Positions 13,916-25,768 of a stretch of 64,000 nt of DNA are shown piece by piece (position 1 is the stretch's first letter; each line of letters starts with the position of its first letter). The translations under genes were made by a program, and so were the position numbers. This DNA comes from Ceratopteris richardii (Eukaryota > Streptophyta > Polypodiopsida > Polypodiales > Pteridaceae). Where the stretch lies: positions 73,933,404 to 73,997,403 of the forward strand of contig CM035407.1 in the NCBI GenBank assembly GCA_020310875.1, given 5' to 3'. The notes beneath the pieces were generated by a model that worked only from the letters and a program-made list of their open reading frames with translations, had not been told where the DNA came from and made no database searches.

Positions 13916-14695
13916 TAAGGATGTAGTCACTATCACAGTCACATTCTTCAGACCACCCACCTGTGATATATCATGTTCATATATCTTTACAAGAAAAGAT
14001 GAAATTTTCTCTTTAAGAGAAGTATCAATAGCTTCCAGAAACATGCTTCCTTTTGGACATATAACCATGACATTAATCAACGGGTTCTTTTGACAACTTT
14101 TCCATCCATCCAAAGCTATTATAGATCCATACATGGGTACATAATCAAGCACTGTTCACTTTAAAATAACTTCAGTACTTTTTTTCACTTTATCTACATA
14201 CTCTAGTCACATTTTATTGTAATCTGGCATGGTGAATCCTTTTCGTGTAGTTGACATCAAAGCATCTTTAAAAATAGGATTATGAATAACATTGAAAGGA
14301 ATCCCACATGCTAAGGATGCTTGAGTCCATTTAAGATGAAGCTCGAGACAATCGTTCTTCTCAAAAGATAAAGGTATTGTATTCTACGATTAAGTATGGA
14401 CAAAGCATGTTGACACACTATTAGATCCACTATTTTTACTACACCCAATCCACTCTTTTTTGACGTAGTTGGAGAAAATGGAGTACATGTACCTTGAGTA
14501 TTCTCGAAAATAGTTTGAGATACTTGAGTAGATATATCATTAAGATCCTCTATTTGCATTGATGCATGTACTCATTCTTGCTCTACACCTGGACTAGTTC
14601 GAAAGTGCTATGAACTACTCATGCTTTTGAATATTTTTGATGTGATACCTTGAGATTTACATTTATTCGCGTAACTTGCAAAGTGTACCCATCAT
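13900..14695 (-). pseudogene. hAT transposase pseudogene, middle part (DUF659-like)
   Basis: The minus strand reads ACGIPFNVIHNPIFKD, then YGSIIALDGWKSCQKN, LINVMVICPKGSMFLEAID and LKNVTVIVT, the order and spacing of the DUF659-type core of plant hAT transposases. Upstream codons up to 14695 continue the N-terminal part (FASYANKCKSQG). Stops occur as TAG and TGA at positions typical of Gln or Arg. The frame ends where the 33-bp minisatellite replaces the rest of the catalytic domain. The BED finger that should precede it lies 21 kb away at 35740-35919. Confidence 0.85.
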
Positions 14696-14727
14696 CAGGA
14701 AAAAAAGGTGAACCCTGCATGGGCCTT
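14696..14727 (+). repeat. Left terminal inverted repeat
   Basis: CAGGAAAAAAAGGTGAACCC plus 12 bases ending GGGCCTT. It matches the right end over about 31 bp with one indel in the A run, a two-base difference, and C versus T at the first base. Confidence 0.8.
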
Positions 14728-15898
14728 GTAAGGATCCCTAATTTTCAGGGATTAAGCCTAATTCTACTGTTGTTTAAGGGGACAAAGTGCATTTAATAGG
14801 GCACTTTTTAGTAGGATGGAGTAGGCTTTTTTTAAGGCTTACTAGGCTCCTCTCTCTCTCTTCTATTAGAGAGAGAGAAAGGGAATCTACTTTCCACATC
14901 ATCAAACTCGAGCATGTGTGGGAATAAAAAAATTATTATTTTGTCAAACTCTCAATTTCAGTGTTTATTTACTTGAAAGGGCTCATTTTTTAATATATAT
15001 ATCTGAAGTGACTTTTTTTAGTTTAGTTTTTAATTTTTCTTTTGAAAAAGTAATATTTTTAAAATCCCTCCAAAAATAGAGTGCCATATCATCAAATCCG
15101 TAACTACTCTTCACCCAAAAAATGACTTTTTCAAAATTTCATCATTTTTGGCTATTCTCAGTGGAAAAACACACTGTGACCCATCCACATCCAAGAAAAA
15201 AAAAATTTCCTGAGAAAATCATGCTCTAGCATCTCTTCCAAACAAATTTTTGGTCTCTTTCTCAGTATTGTCTAATTGTTGGAAAAGATGGTGTTGACAC
15301 CTATTACAAACCTCACATTAGGACGTCCTCATGCCCCAGCATCAACAAGTATCCATGTTCGTGTGCCTAGAGAGTTTGCTCCAAATACATAGTGCAACAA
15401 TGATGTGAACTCTCAAAATGAGCGTCGTGAAGCTGAAGAAAAGAATATTGATCTTTGGACTCATGGTTCACTATACTCTCCTGATCCAATGTCTTCTTAC
15501 CAAACATTCTATAACCTCTCAACTTTACTTCAGTTCATTGGTGCTCATAGAGCTGGGCTCTTAGGTTATTATGAACGATTATCTACACATTCAACTATCA
15601 TTACTAAGTATTGGATTCAATAATATCAACTAGATCATACAAGCTTGGTCACTTTAGAAAGCACAATCATATCTTTACAATAAAAGCTTGTAGAGCTTGA
15701 AAAGCATATAGAAGAAAAGGAGAGAACAATTGAGAAATTAAAAAACATTGTCCAACACGTGAGAGAGACTCCACTTGGGATGCGACGCAGGAGACGATCA
15801 TTAACATCCTTTGACTCTCTTTTGATTGGTGGTGGAGCACGCAAACGATGCGTTTTTGCGATAATATTTGGCTTGTATTTGTTTCTCTTTTTGGAAGA

Positions 15899-16005
<107 letters not shown>

Positions 16006-17080
16006 TTGTTATGTAGGTCATTCGTTGAAGATGTTAGTGCTTCATCAACAAGAGAGGATCAATTCAAGTTATTAAATTCTTGTTTGACCAACAAGCAGGT
16101 GGTTAGTATTTTGGAGTCACGAATAGGAAACCTTATCAAGAAGCAAGTGATTAAACATTTCACAAAAAAGTTATAAGATATTATCACTCCTAGAGACGTG
16201 TAGATGGTATGTGATGAAGCAAGAATTAGTACTAAAGGATACAGTGCATTGTACAACCTTTGAAGCATTCATTCCAAAAAGAAGGTATTTTGCAGAATAT
16301 GTTTCCATCTCCTTACAAGGTATTGCTTAAGAAGTCAATGTCCAATTAAGATATAGCTAGTATTCTTGGAAAGTACTTATATATAGAGGATATTATGCCT
16401 ATGTCTATTTATCATTTATCTACATCCAAAAAAGAGTTGAAAAGCGCAGTTGGAAATGGATTTCCTTACACAAAGTACAACAACATATTTGTGGATTTGG
16501 AGAGGATTCAACAAGCAATGGTTCAATTTTACAAATCTACTATACCAAGTATGTCCACTATTGTTACCTTGATATACATTGTATTTTGATGTTATAAAAA
16601 TTTTGGTAATTTATGCAGATTGTAATACCAAATTAAAGTTTATATTGAAGTTAGATGAATGCCAGATCATAAAGGGACGACGACTGGAGAGATTGAGTTT
16701 GACACTCATGAATGATGCTATGAAAAATGCCATATCTAATGAAAGTAGTAACTCTAGCTCTAACTCTACATATAGTGTTCAATCCGAGAAAGAAATATGG
16801 TGGTTAGGTGCTATTGAAGTAGCTAAAGAATCCAATGATGTTCTTTCGTGGATTTTTAGTAGGACCCCATGGATCACTAAAGTAATAGTTTCTCAAATTC
16901 ATGGTGCAAAGCTCCACATAGAAAACTTTGGTGATTTTGAGATAGATTGGCACTTGGGTGGGGATTTAAAAACTATCAAATGCATGTTAGGTTGCAAGCA
17001 AGGTGCATCTGCTCGTTATCCATGTCCATTTTGTACCCGAGGCTATAAAGTAACAAAGGGACAACAAAAAGTACTATCTA

Positions 17081-17126
17081 GCTTAGATCAATACGTAGAT
17101 GCAGCTTAGATCAATACGTAGATGCA
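17081..17126 (+). repeat. 23-bp exact tandem duplication causing a frameshift
   Basis: GCTTAGATCAATACGTAGAT plus GCA occurs at 17081-17103 and again at 17104-17126. The open frame changes by the expected two bases across it. Confidence 0.9.
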
Positions 17127-18280
17127 CCTACTTCCACGGAATGGGATAGACCTTTGTTAAGGTGTCCAATGTTACAAATACCTAACCGTGACACCTTAGA
17201 TAAAGATTGGAATCCCATTATTCCATTTCCATTAGTTAATGTTCACTTTTGCACATTGCATGCATTCATGAGAATATTTGATAGATTATTGAAGCTCCAC
17301 ATAGAATATGCATTTTCCATGAAGCCGATGCTATACAAGCCATCAAAAAATTGGAAGAGTTGCTTAATTCGATTGGTTGTCATGGTGGTAATGTAACTCT
17401 AGTTGTCAAAATACCTGGTGAATTACAAAATAGTTTGCAACAAGTGTCAATGACAGGGAAGAAGGCAAAAAAAATTTTCAGGAGAGGTGTGAGCCCTAAG
17501 GAAAATGAATACAGGGAGCTATGGAGAGACGTGCATGATCACCACTGATAATGATTCTCAAATTGACCTTAGTAATAGGCGAAAGAAGGTTTGGTCATGC
17601 TTAGATAATTTGGTAGGCTTAATGATTCTTAATAGTTCCAACAAAAATGACCATCAGTTGTTTCAAGCTACATTAGTGGAGTTTGCAAATTGTTTCATCC
17701 TATCTTGGGGAGAGAGAAATATTACACATTACATTGTAAGTTTTCTTATTTTTTCAATTTTGTTGTTGATAAGATTGTGATATATGTACTTATATCATTT
17801 CAACATATGTTATTTGCACATGGAGCATTTTTTATGCATCGATATGGTTCGTTGGAGATTTTTAGTACACAAGGAATGGAGAAGTCACAATACAAGGCAA
17901 GAGGTATTTACTTCAAGAACACACGACATGGTGGTGGTGCAATGCAATCAAACTATATGGAAGAGATGTTTAATTGGTTTTATCATATTGCATTTTCAAG
18001 AACATATGCAATGGAACGAGCCAAAGAGTCAAAAGTTACAAAACTTGCAAGAATTAATCATTACAACTTAGCTAGTGAAAAATGGAAGTCATCATTGGGA
18101 CCTTTACGTCATGCTAAATGGCGGGCTACAAGAGCACGACAGGGTTCATCATGGAAGTAAAGTCATTTAATACATTCATGGAATTTTTTGAATAATTCAT
18201 AAGGTTTGCTACACACTAATCTCTTGTTTGCAATTTTTTAAGGGATTTTTTAATTTTTTAACTATTTTTTGTCCATTCAG

Positions 18281-18593
18281 ATGTGAAGAGAACCTTTTTA
18301 AGTGAAACATTGTAAAAGGAGACTCATTGTCTCATTTCAACATTCTAGCACTATAGAGGATGGCACGAACAAAGCAAATTGCAAGGAAGGATCCCGTTAA
18401 CTTTCCTACCTATGTGCAAGGCACTCAGAAGCCACCATGGATGAATCACCACAAAAGGCAACGTAGTGTATCGCGCTCTGCATCCCATTGCGAAACAGAT
18501 GGTGGTCATACCTCTAGGAGTGAACAGTTGCATGAACAAGTGGAACATGGGCAATCCAGGGAAGAGGCCGTAAATCAACCCCATTCGATGTGA
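18281..18593 (+). pseudogene. Duplicated 5' part of the histone H3-like gene
   Basis: 18281-18587 is a first copy of a 307-bp segment repeated at 18588-18894. It has the same leader, an ATG at 18360 and the H3-type start ARTKQIARK, and runs 77 codons to a TGA at 18591-18593 created by the junction. Both copy boundaries carry CCATTC, so microhomology-mediated duplication is likely. A few amino-acid differences (V/I, T/A, Q/R, C/R) show the duplication is not recent. Whether the upstream ATG is transcribed instead of the one at 18667 cannot be told. Confidence 0.85.
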
Positions 18594-18666
18594 AGAGAAC
18601 CTTTTTAAGTGAAACATTGTAAAAGGAGACTCATTGTCTCATTTCAACATTCTAGCACTATAGAGG

Positions 18667-19605
18667 ATGGCACGAACAAAGCAAATTGCAAGGAAGGATC
18701 CCATTAACTTTCCTACCTATGTGCAAGGCGCTCAGAAGCCACCATGGATGAACCACCACAAAAGGCGACGTAGTGTATCGCGCTCTGCATCCCATCGCGA
18801 AACAGATGGTGGTCATACCTCTAGGAGTGAACAGTTGCATGAACAAGTGGAACATGGGCAATCCAGGGAAGAGGCCGTAAATCAACCCCATTCTCCACCA
18901 TCATGATATGATGAGCCTCCATCACCAAAGAGACCCACAAAGACAAGGGTGAAGGAGCGTGATCACAGACAGGTAGTTTCTGATGATGATTTTGATGAAT
19001 CGCATGAGGATGTGTCTCAACAACGTTCAAAATCAAGTGAGGAGAGTCAAACATTGCCACCATGGGGTAACCAAGAAATACCTACAAATCATAGGGTTAC
19101 TATAACGGGAAAGACTCTGCCAACAAATCAGGGGGCCATACCAAATGATCAAGAGAGGGAGCAAAGCTAGCAGCAACATCCTAGACAAGGAGAAAGCTCA
19201 AGACGTGTGCAACGTAAGAAGAAAGTCTTTCAACCCCGTCATAGACCACCCCAACCAAGACCACAGGAAAATGTCCAACGAAGACCACCACCACCACAAG
19301 CTAGAGCACCACAACGAAGAAGAAGATATATGAAGGCATTTGCAGAGATAAGGCACTATCAAAAGACAATTGAGCTTATGATACCTAGAAGACCCTTTGC
19401 AAGTATGATTAAAGAAGAGTTACAAAGGTATTGTGTAGGGTTAAGGATCCAAGCTCTAGCTTTAGAAGCTTTACAAGAGGTAGCTAAAGCATATTTGATA
19501 TCAATGCTCGAGGATTCCAACCTGTGTGCCATCCATGCTAAGCGAGTCACTATACAACCGAAGGACATACAATTAGCTAGGAGAATTAGGGGTGATCCTA
19601 GCTAA
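18667..19605 (+). pseudogene. Histone H3-like gene with an extended N-terminal tail
   Basis: One frame of 313 codons including the stop, without introns, interrupted by TGA 18904-18906 and TAG 19168-19170; both fit decay of Arg CGA and Gln CAG. Residues 2-10 are ARTKQIARK, as in the H3 tail (K4, R8 and K9 kept; T6 to I), followed by D where H3 has S10. A tail of about 220 residues rich in Ser, Gln, Pro and Arg follows. The last 85 or so residues are an H3 fold: [18 protein letters not shown], then [20 protein letters not shown] and [11 protein letters not shown]. Loop 1 is the same length as canonical H3, unlike many plant CENH3 proteins, but the divergence and the tail recall CENH3-type variants. 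Canonical H3 is 136 residues. Probably a host variant captured by the element; now inactive. Confidence 0.85.
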
Positions 19606-19833
19606 GTTTTGTAACTGATCTCTACAGACAAGAGATTTTTTGTAAATATTGCCATTTTCAATGAAACATGAGCACCTCTCCTCTATTCTCTTTATAATCT
19701 CATTATTTAGAATGAAACATGAGCACTCATTATACATTTCCATGTGTTTTCTTGTGATAATCTCTCATATATCAGTGATTGTTTTCTTATCTTGTCATTT
19801 TGATCATTTTCTATTGATTAAATGCTCAAACCA

Positions 19834-19910
19834 TGCCGTGCCACAGAAACGCGGGAGAAGGCCCTACAAACATTTTGCAGGACCTTCTCCCGTGTTTTGT
19901 TGGTAGGGCT
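19834..19910. repeat. Fold-back hairpin, arms about 38 bp
   Basis: CACAGAAACGCGGGAGAAGG pairs with the complement of CCTTCTCCCGTGTTTTGTTG; same family as the hairpin at 20122-20291. Confidence 0.8.
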
Positions 19911-20121
19911 TATTTCTTTGTAAAAAAGCACTATTTTCACATGAAGGATCATGAGGAGTAAAACTAGTTCATGAGGATTGAACATGGAAAAATTTTGTTC
20001 TCCCTATACCTTGCACTATGAATTTCCAAATACATACATGAAAAACACATCTTTGAACCATATGAGCAGAGCATTTTGAAACTTAGAACATTTGCATTCT
20101 TGAAAATATCCATCTAGTGAA

Positions 20122-20291
20122 GTTTCACTCTCATGTAAGGTCACCTAGGGCATCTTGAGGCCAAATAAAGCCCTACCACCGAAACGTGGGAAAAGGCCCT
20201 GCAAACGTTTTGTAGGGCCTTCTCCCGCGTTTCTGTGGCAGTGCTTTATTTGGCCTCAAGATGCCCTAGGTAACCTTAAATGAGAGTAAAG
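20122..20291. repeat. 170-bp near-perfect hairpin (MITE-like or foldback)
   Basis: Two arms of about 85 bp meet at AACGTT (20204-20209). The arms share TAAGGT(C/T)ACCTAGGGC, GAGGCCAAATAAAGC and CGGGAGAAGGCCCT with few mismatches. It lies downstream of the histone-like gene and before G1's 3' end. It could yield a double-stranded transcript if transcribed. No TSD is clear. Confidence 0.85.
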
Positions 20292-20639
20292 AAGTCATGC
20301 TCAATACATCACATGCAGGTCCAAAAGAATTTTAGATAATATGCTCAAAAAGAAAGACTTGAGACAATTGTACATAAAGAAAAGTGAAAATTTGATATTA
20401 ATTCAATTGTTTACGTCAATTGGCTTTGAGTTTCTCAATGACTCTCTTTCGACACTCCAAAGCCATGGGTAGGGTGTAAGTCAAAATTGAGGTTGCTATT
20501 TCATCAACATTTCTAACTCCTAGACCTAGAGATATACCTATTTGACCTAAGACCTTTCCACGGAAGTTGGAACCTAAGGGCGTAGTTACAAGGGATTTCT
20601 TAACTAAAAAGATACAATTACTCACCTGTGTAATGGTTG

Positions 20640-20644
20640 ATAAA
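20640..20644 (+). repeat. Target-site duplication of copia A1, left copy
   Basis: ATAAA, identical to 25769-25773 on the other side of the element. Confidence 0.92.
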
Positions 20645-20875
20645 TGTTGATATATTTAGGTAGTGATGTGTGTGAACACTCTAGGACCGTCGGGGTACTT
20701 TTTTCCCTCTTTAGGAGGTTTTTTTCCCCCGGCTTGTACATACGCCTATTGCCCTAATGGGCTACTTATCTTTGTACATTCTCTAGTAATACATTCAGTA
20801 TTGTGTGTTTGTGCTCCAAGCTTCTTCTTCTTCCTTGTGCTGTTCGCGTGCTTCCGTAGATGTCTATCTCCAACA
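20645..20875 (+). repeat. 5' LTR of copia A1
   Basis: 231 bp, TGTTGATATATTTAGG...CTCCAACA. Differs from the 3' LTR at six transitions (for example ACCGTCGGGG versus ACCGCCGGGG). Confidence 0.96.
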
Positions 20876-20877
20876 AT

Positions 20878-20889
20878 TGGTATCAGAGC
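20878..20889 (+). other. Primer-binding site of copia A1
   Basis: TGGTATCAGAGC, complementary to the 3' end of initiator tRNA-Met, two bases after the LTR. Confidence 0.93.
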
Positions 20890-21199
20890 AGGTCGTCGCT
20901 TCTTCTAGGGCACCGTCGACACTCCTCCGTTTGCAGTCTCAGATTCGCACGAAATTTGGTGAGCTTCGATTTGTGGTGCTGAAATTGTGATCTGAGCTCG
21001 TTTCGGCCTCCGAACGCACTATCGCAGCGCTTGTGCAGGCTATTTCGTCCTTTTGTGCCAAAGGTATATACCAGTTTCTGTTCGCCAGTTTAAGCGTCTC
21101 GAAGTCTGCTACAGGTCTAGCAGAACTCGTATGGGCAGTTCTGTTCAACTTTTTGAGATACAGTCAATTTTTTGCATCAAGGTATTTTAGTCACCGGCC

Positions 21200-22228
21200 A
21201 TGGCTGAAAGCAGTGATGTATTCCGTTTGTTGGCTGTTGAGGATAAGTTGGATGGTACCAACTACCCATTATGGGCTTATATGATGCGACATGTACTGGT
21301 TGCAAAAGGATTGTGGAACATTGTGTAGGGTGTTGAAAGACGTCCTGTTACACCTGTAACGATAGGTATTGCAAATACAGGTGTTGGAGTTGATGAAGAT
21401 GGTGTCGAAGATGATATTCCACAGATTCATGTTCGTGTTGCTGTTTCTAGTGCACCTACTGCAGAGCAGATTCGTTGGGATGGCAAGGATGCCCAGGCAC
21501 ATGCATTGATAGCTTTGTCTGTCAAACGTGCCATTATTCCTCACATTCGCTCTTGCAGAACAGCAAAGGATGCTTGGGATACACTTACCACTTTGTACCA
21601 GGCTAGGAATGAGGCTCGTGTTGCTTACCTCCGAAAACAGTTGGAGAGTGAGCACATGAATGAAGGTGATTCTATGGACAGTTTTCTTACAAAGATCAAA
21701 GACCTGAAGGAACAATTGATTTCTGCTGACGAGGTTATACCAGATAGCTCACTTGTGCAGACCGTTCTAAATGGTCTTCTTGATTCATATCAGAGTTTTG
21801 CCTCTACTCTTCCGTTGATGATGAAAGGCAATCCGAATGCCTTGTCATTTGAGGAATTAGTCTTTGTTCTGTTGTAGGAAGATCAGTCCAGGCAGAACAG
21901 GTCCATTATGCGTGTTGCAGATCAAGCTTTCCTGGCTAGTCATAAGGGCAAAGGAAAATGGAGCTCTTCTACTAGTAAGCAGAAATCTGCAAATGCTGCA
22001 CAATCGAAGAACCAGGATAAAGATGAGAAGAAATCAGAAAAGCAGAAATTGTTCTGCAAGTACTGTAAAGGAAATGATCATATTATAAAGAACTGTCCAA
22101 AACTGGCTGCTAAAGAGGCAAAGAAGAAAGAGGCTGGAATGGTTGTTGTAGAGGCCTCTACACCAAAAACAGTCTGCAAATCTTGTGCAGGAAGAAGAAT
22201 GGGCATTTACTACTGTCTGCAGTTTTGA
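21200..22228 (+). pseudogene. Copia A1 gag
   Basis: ATG at 21200 starts MAESSDVFRLLAVEDKLDG, and NYPLWAYMMRHVL follows as in copia Gag N-termini. The body (AKDAWDTLTTLYQ, EQLISADEVIPDSSLVQTVL) leads to one zinc knuckle CKYCKGNDHIIKNC. Stops are TAG 21326-21328 and TAG 21875-21877; the second stands where relatives have Gln (LLQED). The frame overlaps pol and ends at 22228, so a frame change near 22185 is needed to reach protease. Whether that is programmed or an indel cannot be decided from one copy. Confidence 0.9.
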
Positions 22229-25200
22229 CCCATCTTCTCATGATCAGTGCATGTCTGAAGTAGACTCAGATGTTTGGTACTTTGATAGTGGGGCGACCAA
22301 ACATATTACCTCGCAGCGCAATTTCTTCTCTTCACTCGAGCCTGCCCCTACAGAGAATACTGTCACATGCGCCAATAACTCCTCTTATCCTGTTATGGGA
22401 GTTGGTAAGATCATTCTGACTACTGCTAATGGTAGTTCTTTCACTTTGTCAGATGCTTTATTTGTGCCAGGGATCAAAAAGAACCTGTTATCAGTTTCTG
22501 CATTAGCCAAGATTGGCTTCGTTGTGAAATTCGTTGATGACAGGTGTATAGTCCATGATCTATCAAATGGCGATGTGATTATTGCTTCTGGCATTTTATG
22601 TCGTGGGCTTTATAAGCTCATAGACTATGAAAGATCTGTGAATGATTCGGCATGTGCAGTTCATGATTCTCAGGCTATGTTAGATGCAAAGCTTTGGCAT
22701 GCACGCTTTGGTCATCTGAATTTTGCTAGTTTGTTACGCGTGCAGAAATCTGAAATGGTGTCCTCTTTGCCCAAACTTGAGGCACCTGGAAAACATGTTT
22801 GTGAAGGCTGTACTTTGGGCAAAATGCAACGTTCTTCCTTTCCAAAAGATGGTTCAATTCGGGCTACGCAGAAATTGCAGCTTGTACATAGTGATGTCTG
22901 TGGTCGTATGCAGACACCCTCTTTTGGAAATTACCTTTACTTCGTGACTTTCATTGATGATTTTTCCAGGCATGCATGGGTATATCCACTCAAAGCAAAG
23001 TCCGAAGTGTTCATGTGCTTCAAACAGTTTTTGGTTTTGGCTCAAAATCTGTCAGCATGTAAAATGGGCACCCTCCGTTCTAATCGAGGGGGGGAATATA
23101 TGTCTTCAGATTTTAATGCATTTCTGGCTGAACGTGGGATAAAACACAAGTGTACAGTGCCGTATACACCTCAACAGAATGGAGTTGCTGAATGAAAGAA
23201 TAGGTCACTCATGGAGATGGCGAGGTGCATGGTCAAAAGTCAGGCTTTACCACATAGTTTCTGGCTTGAGGCTCTCATGTGTGCAGCATATGTACTAAAC
23301 AGGTGTCCCACTAAAGTGATGTAGTCTATCACTCCATATGAGGCTTGGCATGACCGCAAGCCATCTGTTGCTCATCTGCGTGTTTTTGGTTGTTTGGCAT
23401 ATGCATGAGTGCCTGAACAACATCGCAGAAAATTGGATGATAAGGCAGTAAAATGTATTTTTGTTGGGTACAGTTCTGAAAGTAAAGGCTATCGTCTGTA
23501 TCATCCACAGACTAAACGCATTCTAGTTAGTCGTGATGTTGTCTTTGTGGAAGATGCTATTCAGCCACTGCTTTCATGTACTAAGGAGACATCTGTTAGC
23601 TCCAAAGACATGTATGATACTTTGATGCCTCTTTTTACAGGTGGACAAGCTAGTGCTGGTCCTAATGAGGCAACTTCTCAGCCTTTGCAGGTTTCATATG
23701 ATGATGCAGATCATTCCATTTTTGATGCAGATTTACATGATGCACTTGTTGATGAGAGAGATGATATTGAGCAGACAAAAGCTATGCCAAAATGGCTGGT
23801 GCAGACTTTGCGTGACAACAAATTAGATGCACCTTTGTCATATCGTACTCGTTCAGGCTCTCATAGTGCCTCCTTTGCATCAGATTGCTATGCTATGGCT
23901 GCATCTAGTCTCTATGATGAGAATGAGCCTATTTCTTTTGATGAAGCACAAAATTCAGAAAATTGGATGGCTGCTATGCAATCTGAATATGATGCTATAA
24001 TGAAGAATGATACATGGACTTTATGTGACTTGCCTCCTGGCAAGAAGGCCATTGGCACTAAGTGGGTATACAAGCTGAAGTGTAAACCTGATGGTACAGT
24101 TGACAGGTATAAGGCTAGGCTTGTTGCAAAGGGTTATGCACAGGAAAGAGGCATTGATTTTGATGAGACCTTTGCACCTACATGCCGTATGACTACTGTT
24201 CGGAGCATTTGTGCACTTGCAGCCCATCATGGTTGGAATGTACATCAGTTGGACATTAAAACAACATTTCTGAATGGTGAATTGCATGAAGAAGTGTATG
24301 TTTTTCAGCCCCGTGGCTTTGTGCAGAAAGGGCATGAAAACCAGGTTTGCAGGTTAAAGAAGGCATTATATGGTTTAAAGCAAGCACCACGTGCTTGGTA
24401 TGAGAAGATACATGCCTATCTGATTGCACATGGTTTTGAGAACAGTCCAACTGAAAGCACCTTATATGTTAAACGTGCTAATGATGTGTTTCTGATCATT
24501 GTTGTCTATGTTGATGACATGCTGCTCACTGGTCCTATTGAGACACATATTGCTGATTTTAAGGCTGATTTGCATGCCTCATTTGAGATGTCTGATTTGG
24601 CGCATTTGCATCACTATTTGGGCATTCAGTTTATGCACGTTGATGATGGAATGGATTTGTGTCAAAAGAAATATATTGACACATTATTGCAGCATTTTGG
24701 CCTTGAAGACTGTAAGCCTATTGCCACTCCTATGGAGACAGGTTTACGATTGAGTCTTCATGATGTTGGAGATGCATTTGATACTGTTCTCTATCAACAG
24801 GCTATTGGATGCTTGATTTACTTACGCATTACTCGGCCAGATATTCAGTTTGCTGTCTCACAGATGAGCAAGTTTATGCATTGCCCAGGAGTCACGCATT
24901 GGAAAGCGGTTAAGCGCATCTTTGGCTACTTGAGTGGTACTCGGCTACTTGGGTTGTTTTATCCCAAGGGGGGATCACTACCGCCAGATTTGCATGCTTT
25001 TTTTGACTCAGATTGGGCTGGTTGCTATGACACTCGTGTGTCCACCAGTGGTTTTTGCTTCATGCTTGGTAGCTCATGTATATCTTGGTTGAGTAAGAAG
25101 TAGCCTACTGTGGCCACTTCCAGTTGTGAGGCTGAGTATAGGGCAGCTTTCACAGCGATTGTTGAGTGTGTGTGGCTCAGACGCCTTATGGCTGATTTGG

Positions 25201-25463
25201 GTGTTGGCTAGTCTTCTGCCACCATCATCTTCAATGACAGTCAGAGCGCATTGGCAGTTGCGAGGAACCGTGTGTTCCATGCTTGAACTAAGCACATTGA
25301 GGTGCATTATCACTATGTCAGGGAGAGGTTCTCTGCTGGGGAGATCAGCTTGGCATATGTGGCCACGCAGGAGAACATTGTAGACCTTTTCACGAAGGCT
25401 CTGCCTAGGGAGAAGTTTGAAGCTTTTCGCAAAGCTTTGGGCTTACTTCCTTTTGTGGAGTGA
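22185..25463 (+). pseudogene. Copia A1 pol: protease, integrase, RT, RNase H
   Basis: One frame throughout. Protease WYFDSGATKHI, integrase zinc finger and LWHARFGHLN, core motifs VHSDVCGRM, FIDDFSRHAW and YTPQQNGVAE, then RT with [36 protein letters not shown] and YVDDMLLTG, and RNase H with FDSDWAGC and SSCEAEYRAAF, ending LPFVE. Six in-frame stops: TGA 23193, TAG 23322, TGA 23406, TAG 25101, TAG 25209, TGA 25284. Each fits CAG or CGA to stop by a single transition. All catalytic residues I can check are present, so loss of function is through nonsense only. Confidence 0.95.
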
Positions 25464-25525
25464 TTTCCACATAGCTTGGAACTTCCTTATACATGAGTGC
25501 CAGCTCCTTGTTCACCGCATCACTC

Positions 25526-25537
25526 CCAGGGGGGATT
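25526..25537 (+). other. Polypurine tract of copia A1
   Basis: Purine-rich run AGGGGGGA just before the 3' LTR (CCCAGGGGGGATT then TGTTGA). Confidence 0.8.
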
Positions 25538-25768
25538 TGTTGATATATTTAGGTAGTGATGTGTGTGAACACTCTAGGACCGCCGGGGCACTTTTTTCCC
25601 TCTTTAGGAGGTTTTTTTCCCCCAGCTTGTACATATGCCTATTGCCCTAATGGGCTACTTATCTTTGTACATTCTCTAGTAATACATTCAGTATTGTGTG
25701 TTTGTGCTCCAAGCTTCTTCTTCTTCCTTGTGCTGTTCGCGTGCTTCCGCAGACGTCTATCTCCAACA
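25538..25768 (+). repeat. 3' LTR of copia A1
   Basis: 231 bp, same ends as the 5' LTR and followed by the TSD ATAAA at 25769-25773. Confidence 0.96.

Larger units (their letters stand above)
20645..25768 (+). mobile_element. Copia A1: complete LTR retrotransposon (5124 bp)
   Basis: Bounded by two 231-bp LTRs and the 5-bp duplication ATAAA (20640-20644 and 25769-25773). It has an initiator tRNA-Met PBS, gag, a pol of protease-integrase-RT-RNase H order (copia type) and a polypurine tract. The LTRs differ at six sites, all transitions, so insertion is moderately recent. Eight nonsense codons make it non-autonomous. It lies in intron 2 of G1. Confidence 0.97.

Noticed and set aside
18351-18891. 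Minus-strand ORFs repeated twice opposite the H3-like tail (MGLIYGLFPGLPMFHLF)
   Set aside because: They are the antisense of the duplicated histone-like start; the plus-strand frame has the recognisable protein.
18667-19605. Calling the gene CENH3 outright
   Set aside because: Loop 1 has canonical H3 length and the tail is far longer than known CENH3 tails; only an H3-like assignment is supported.
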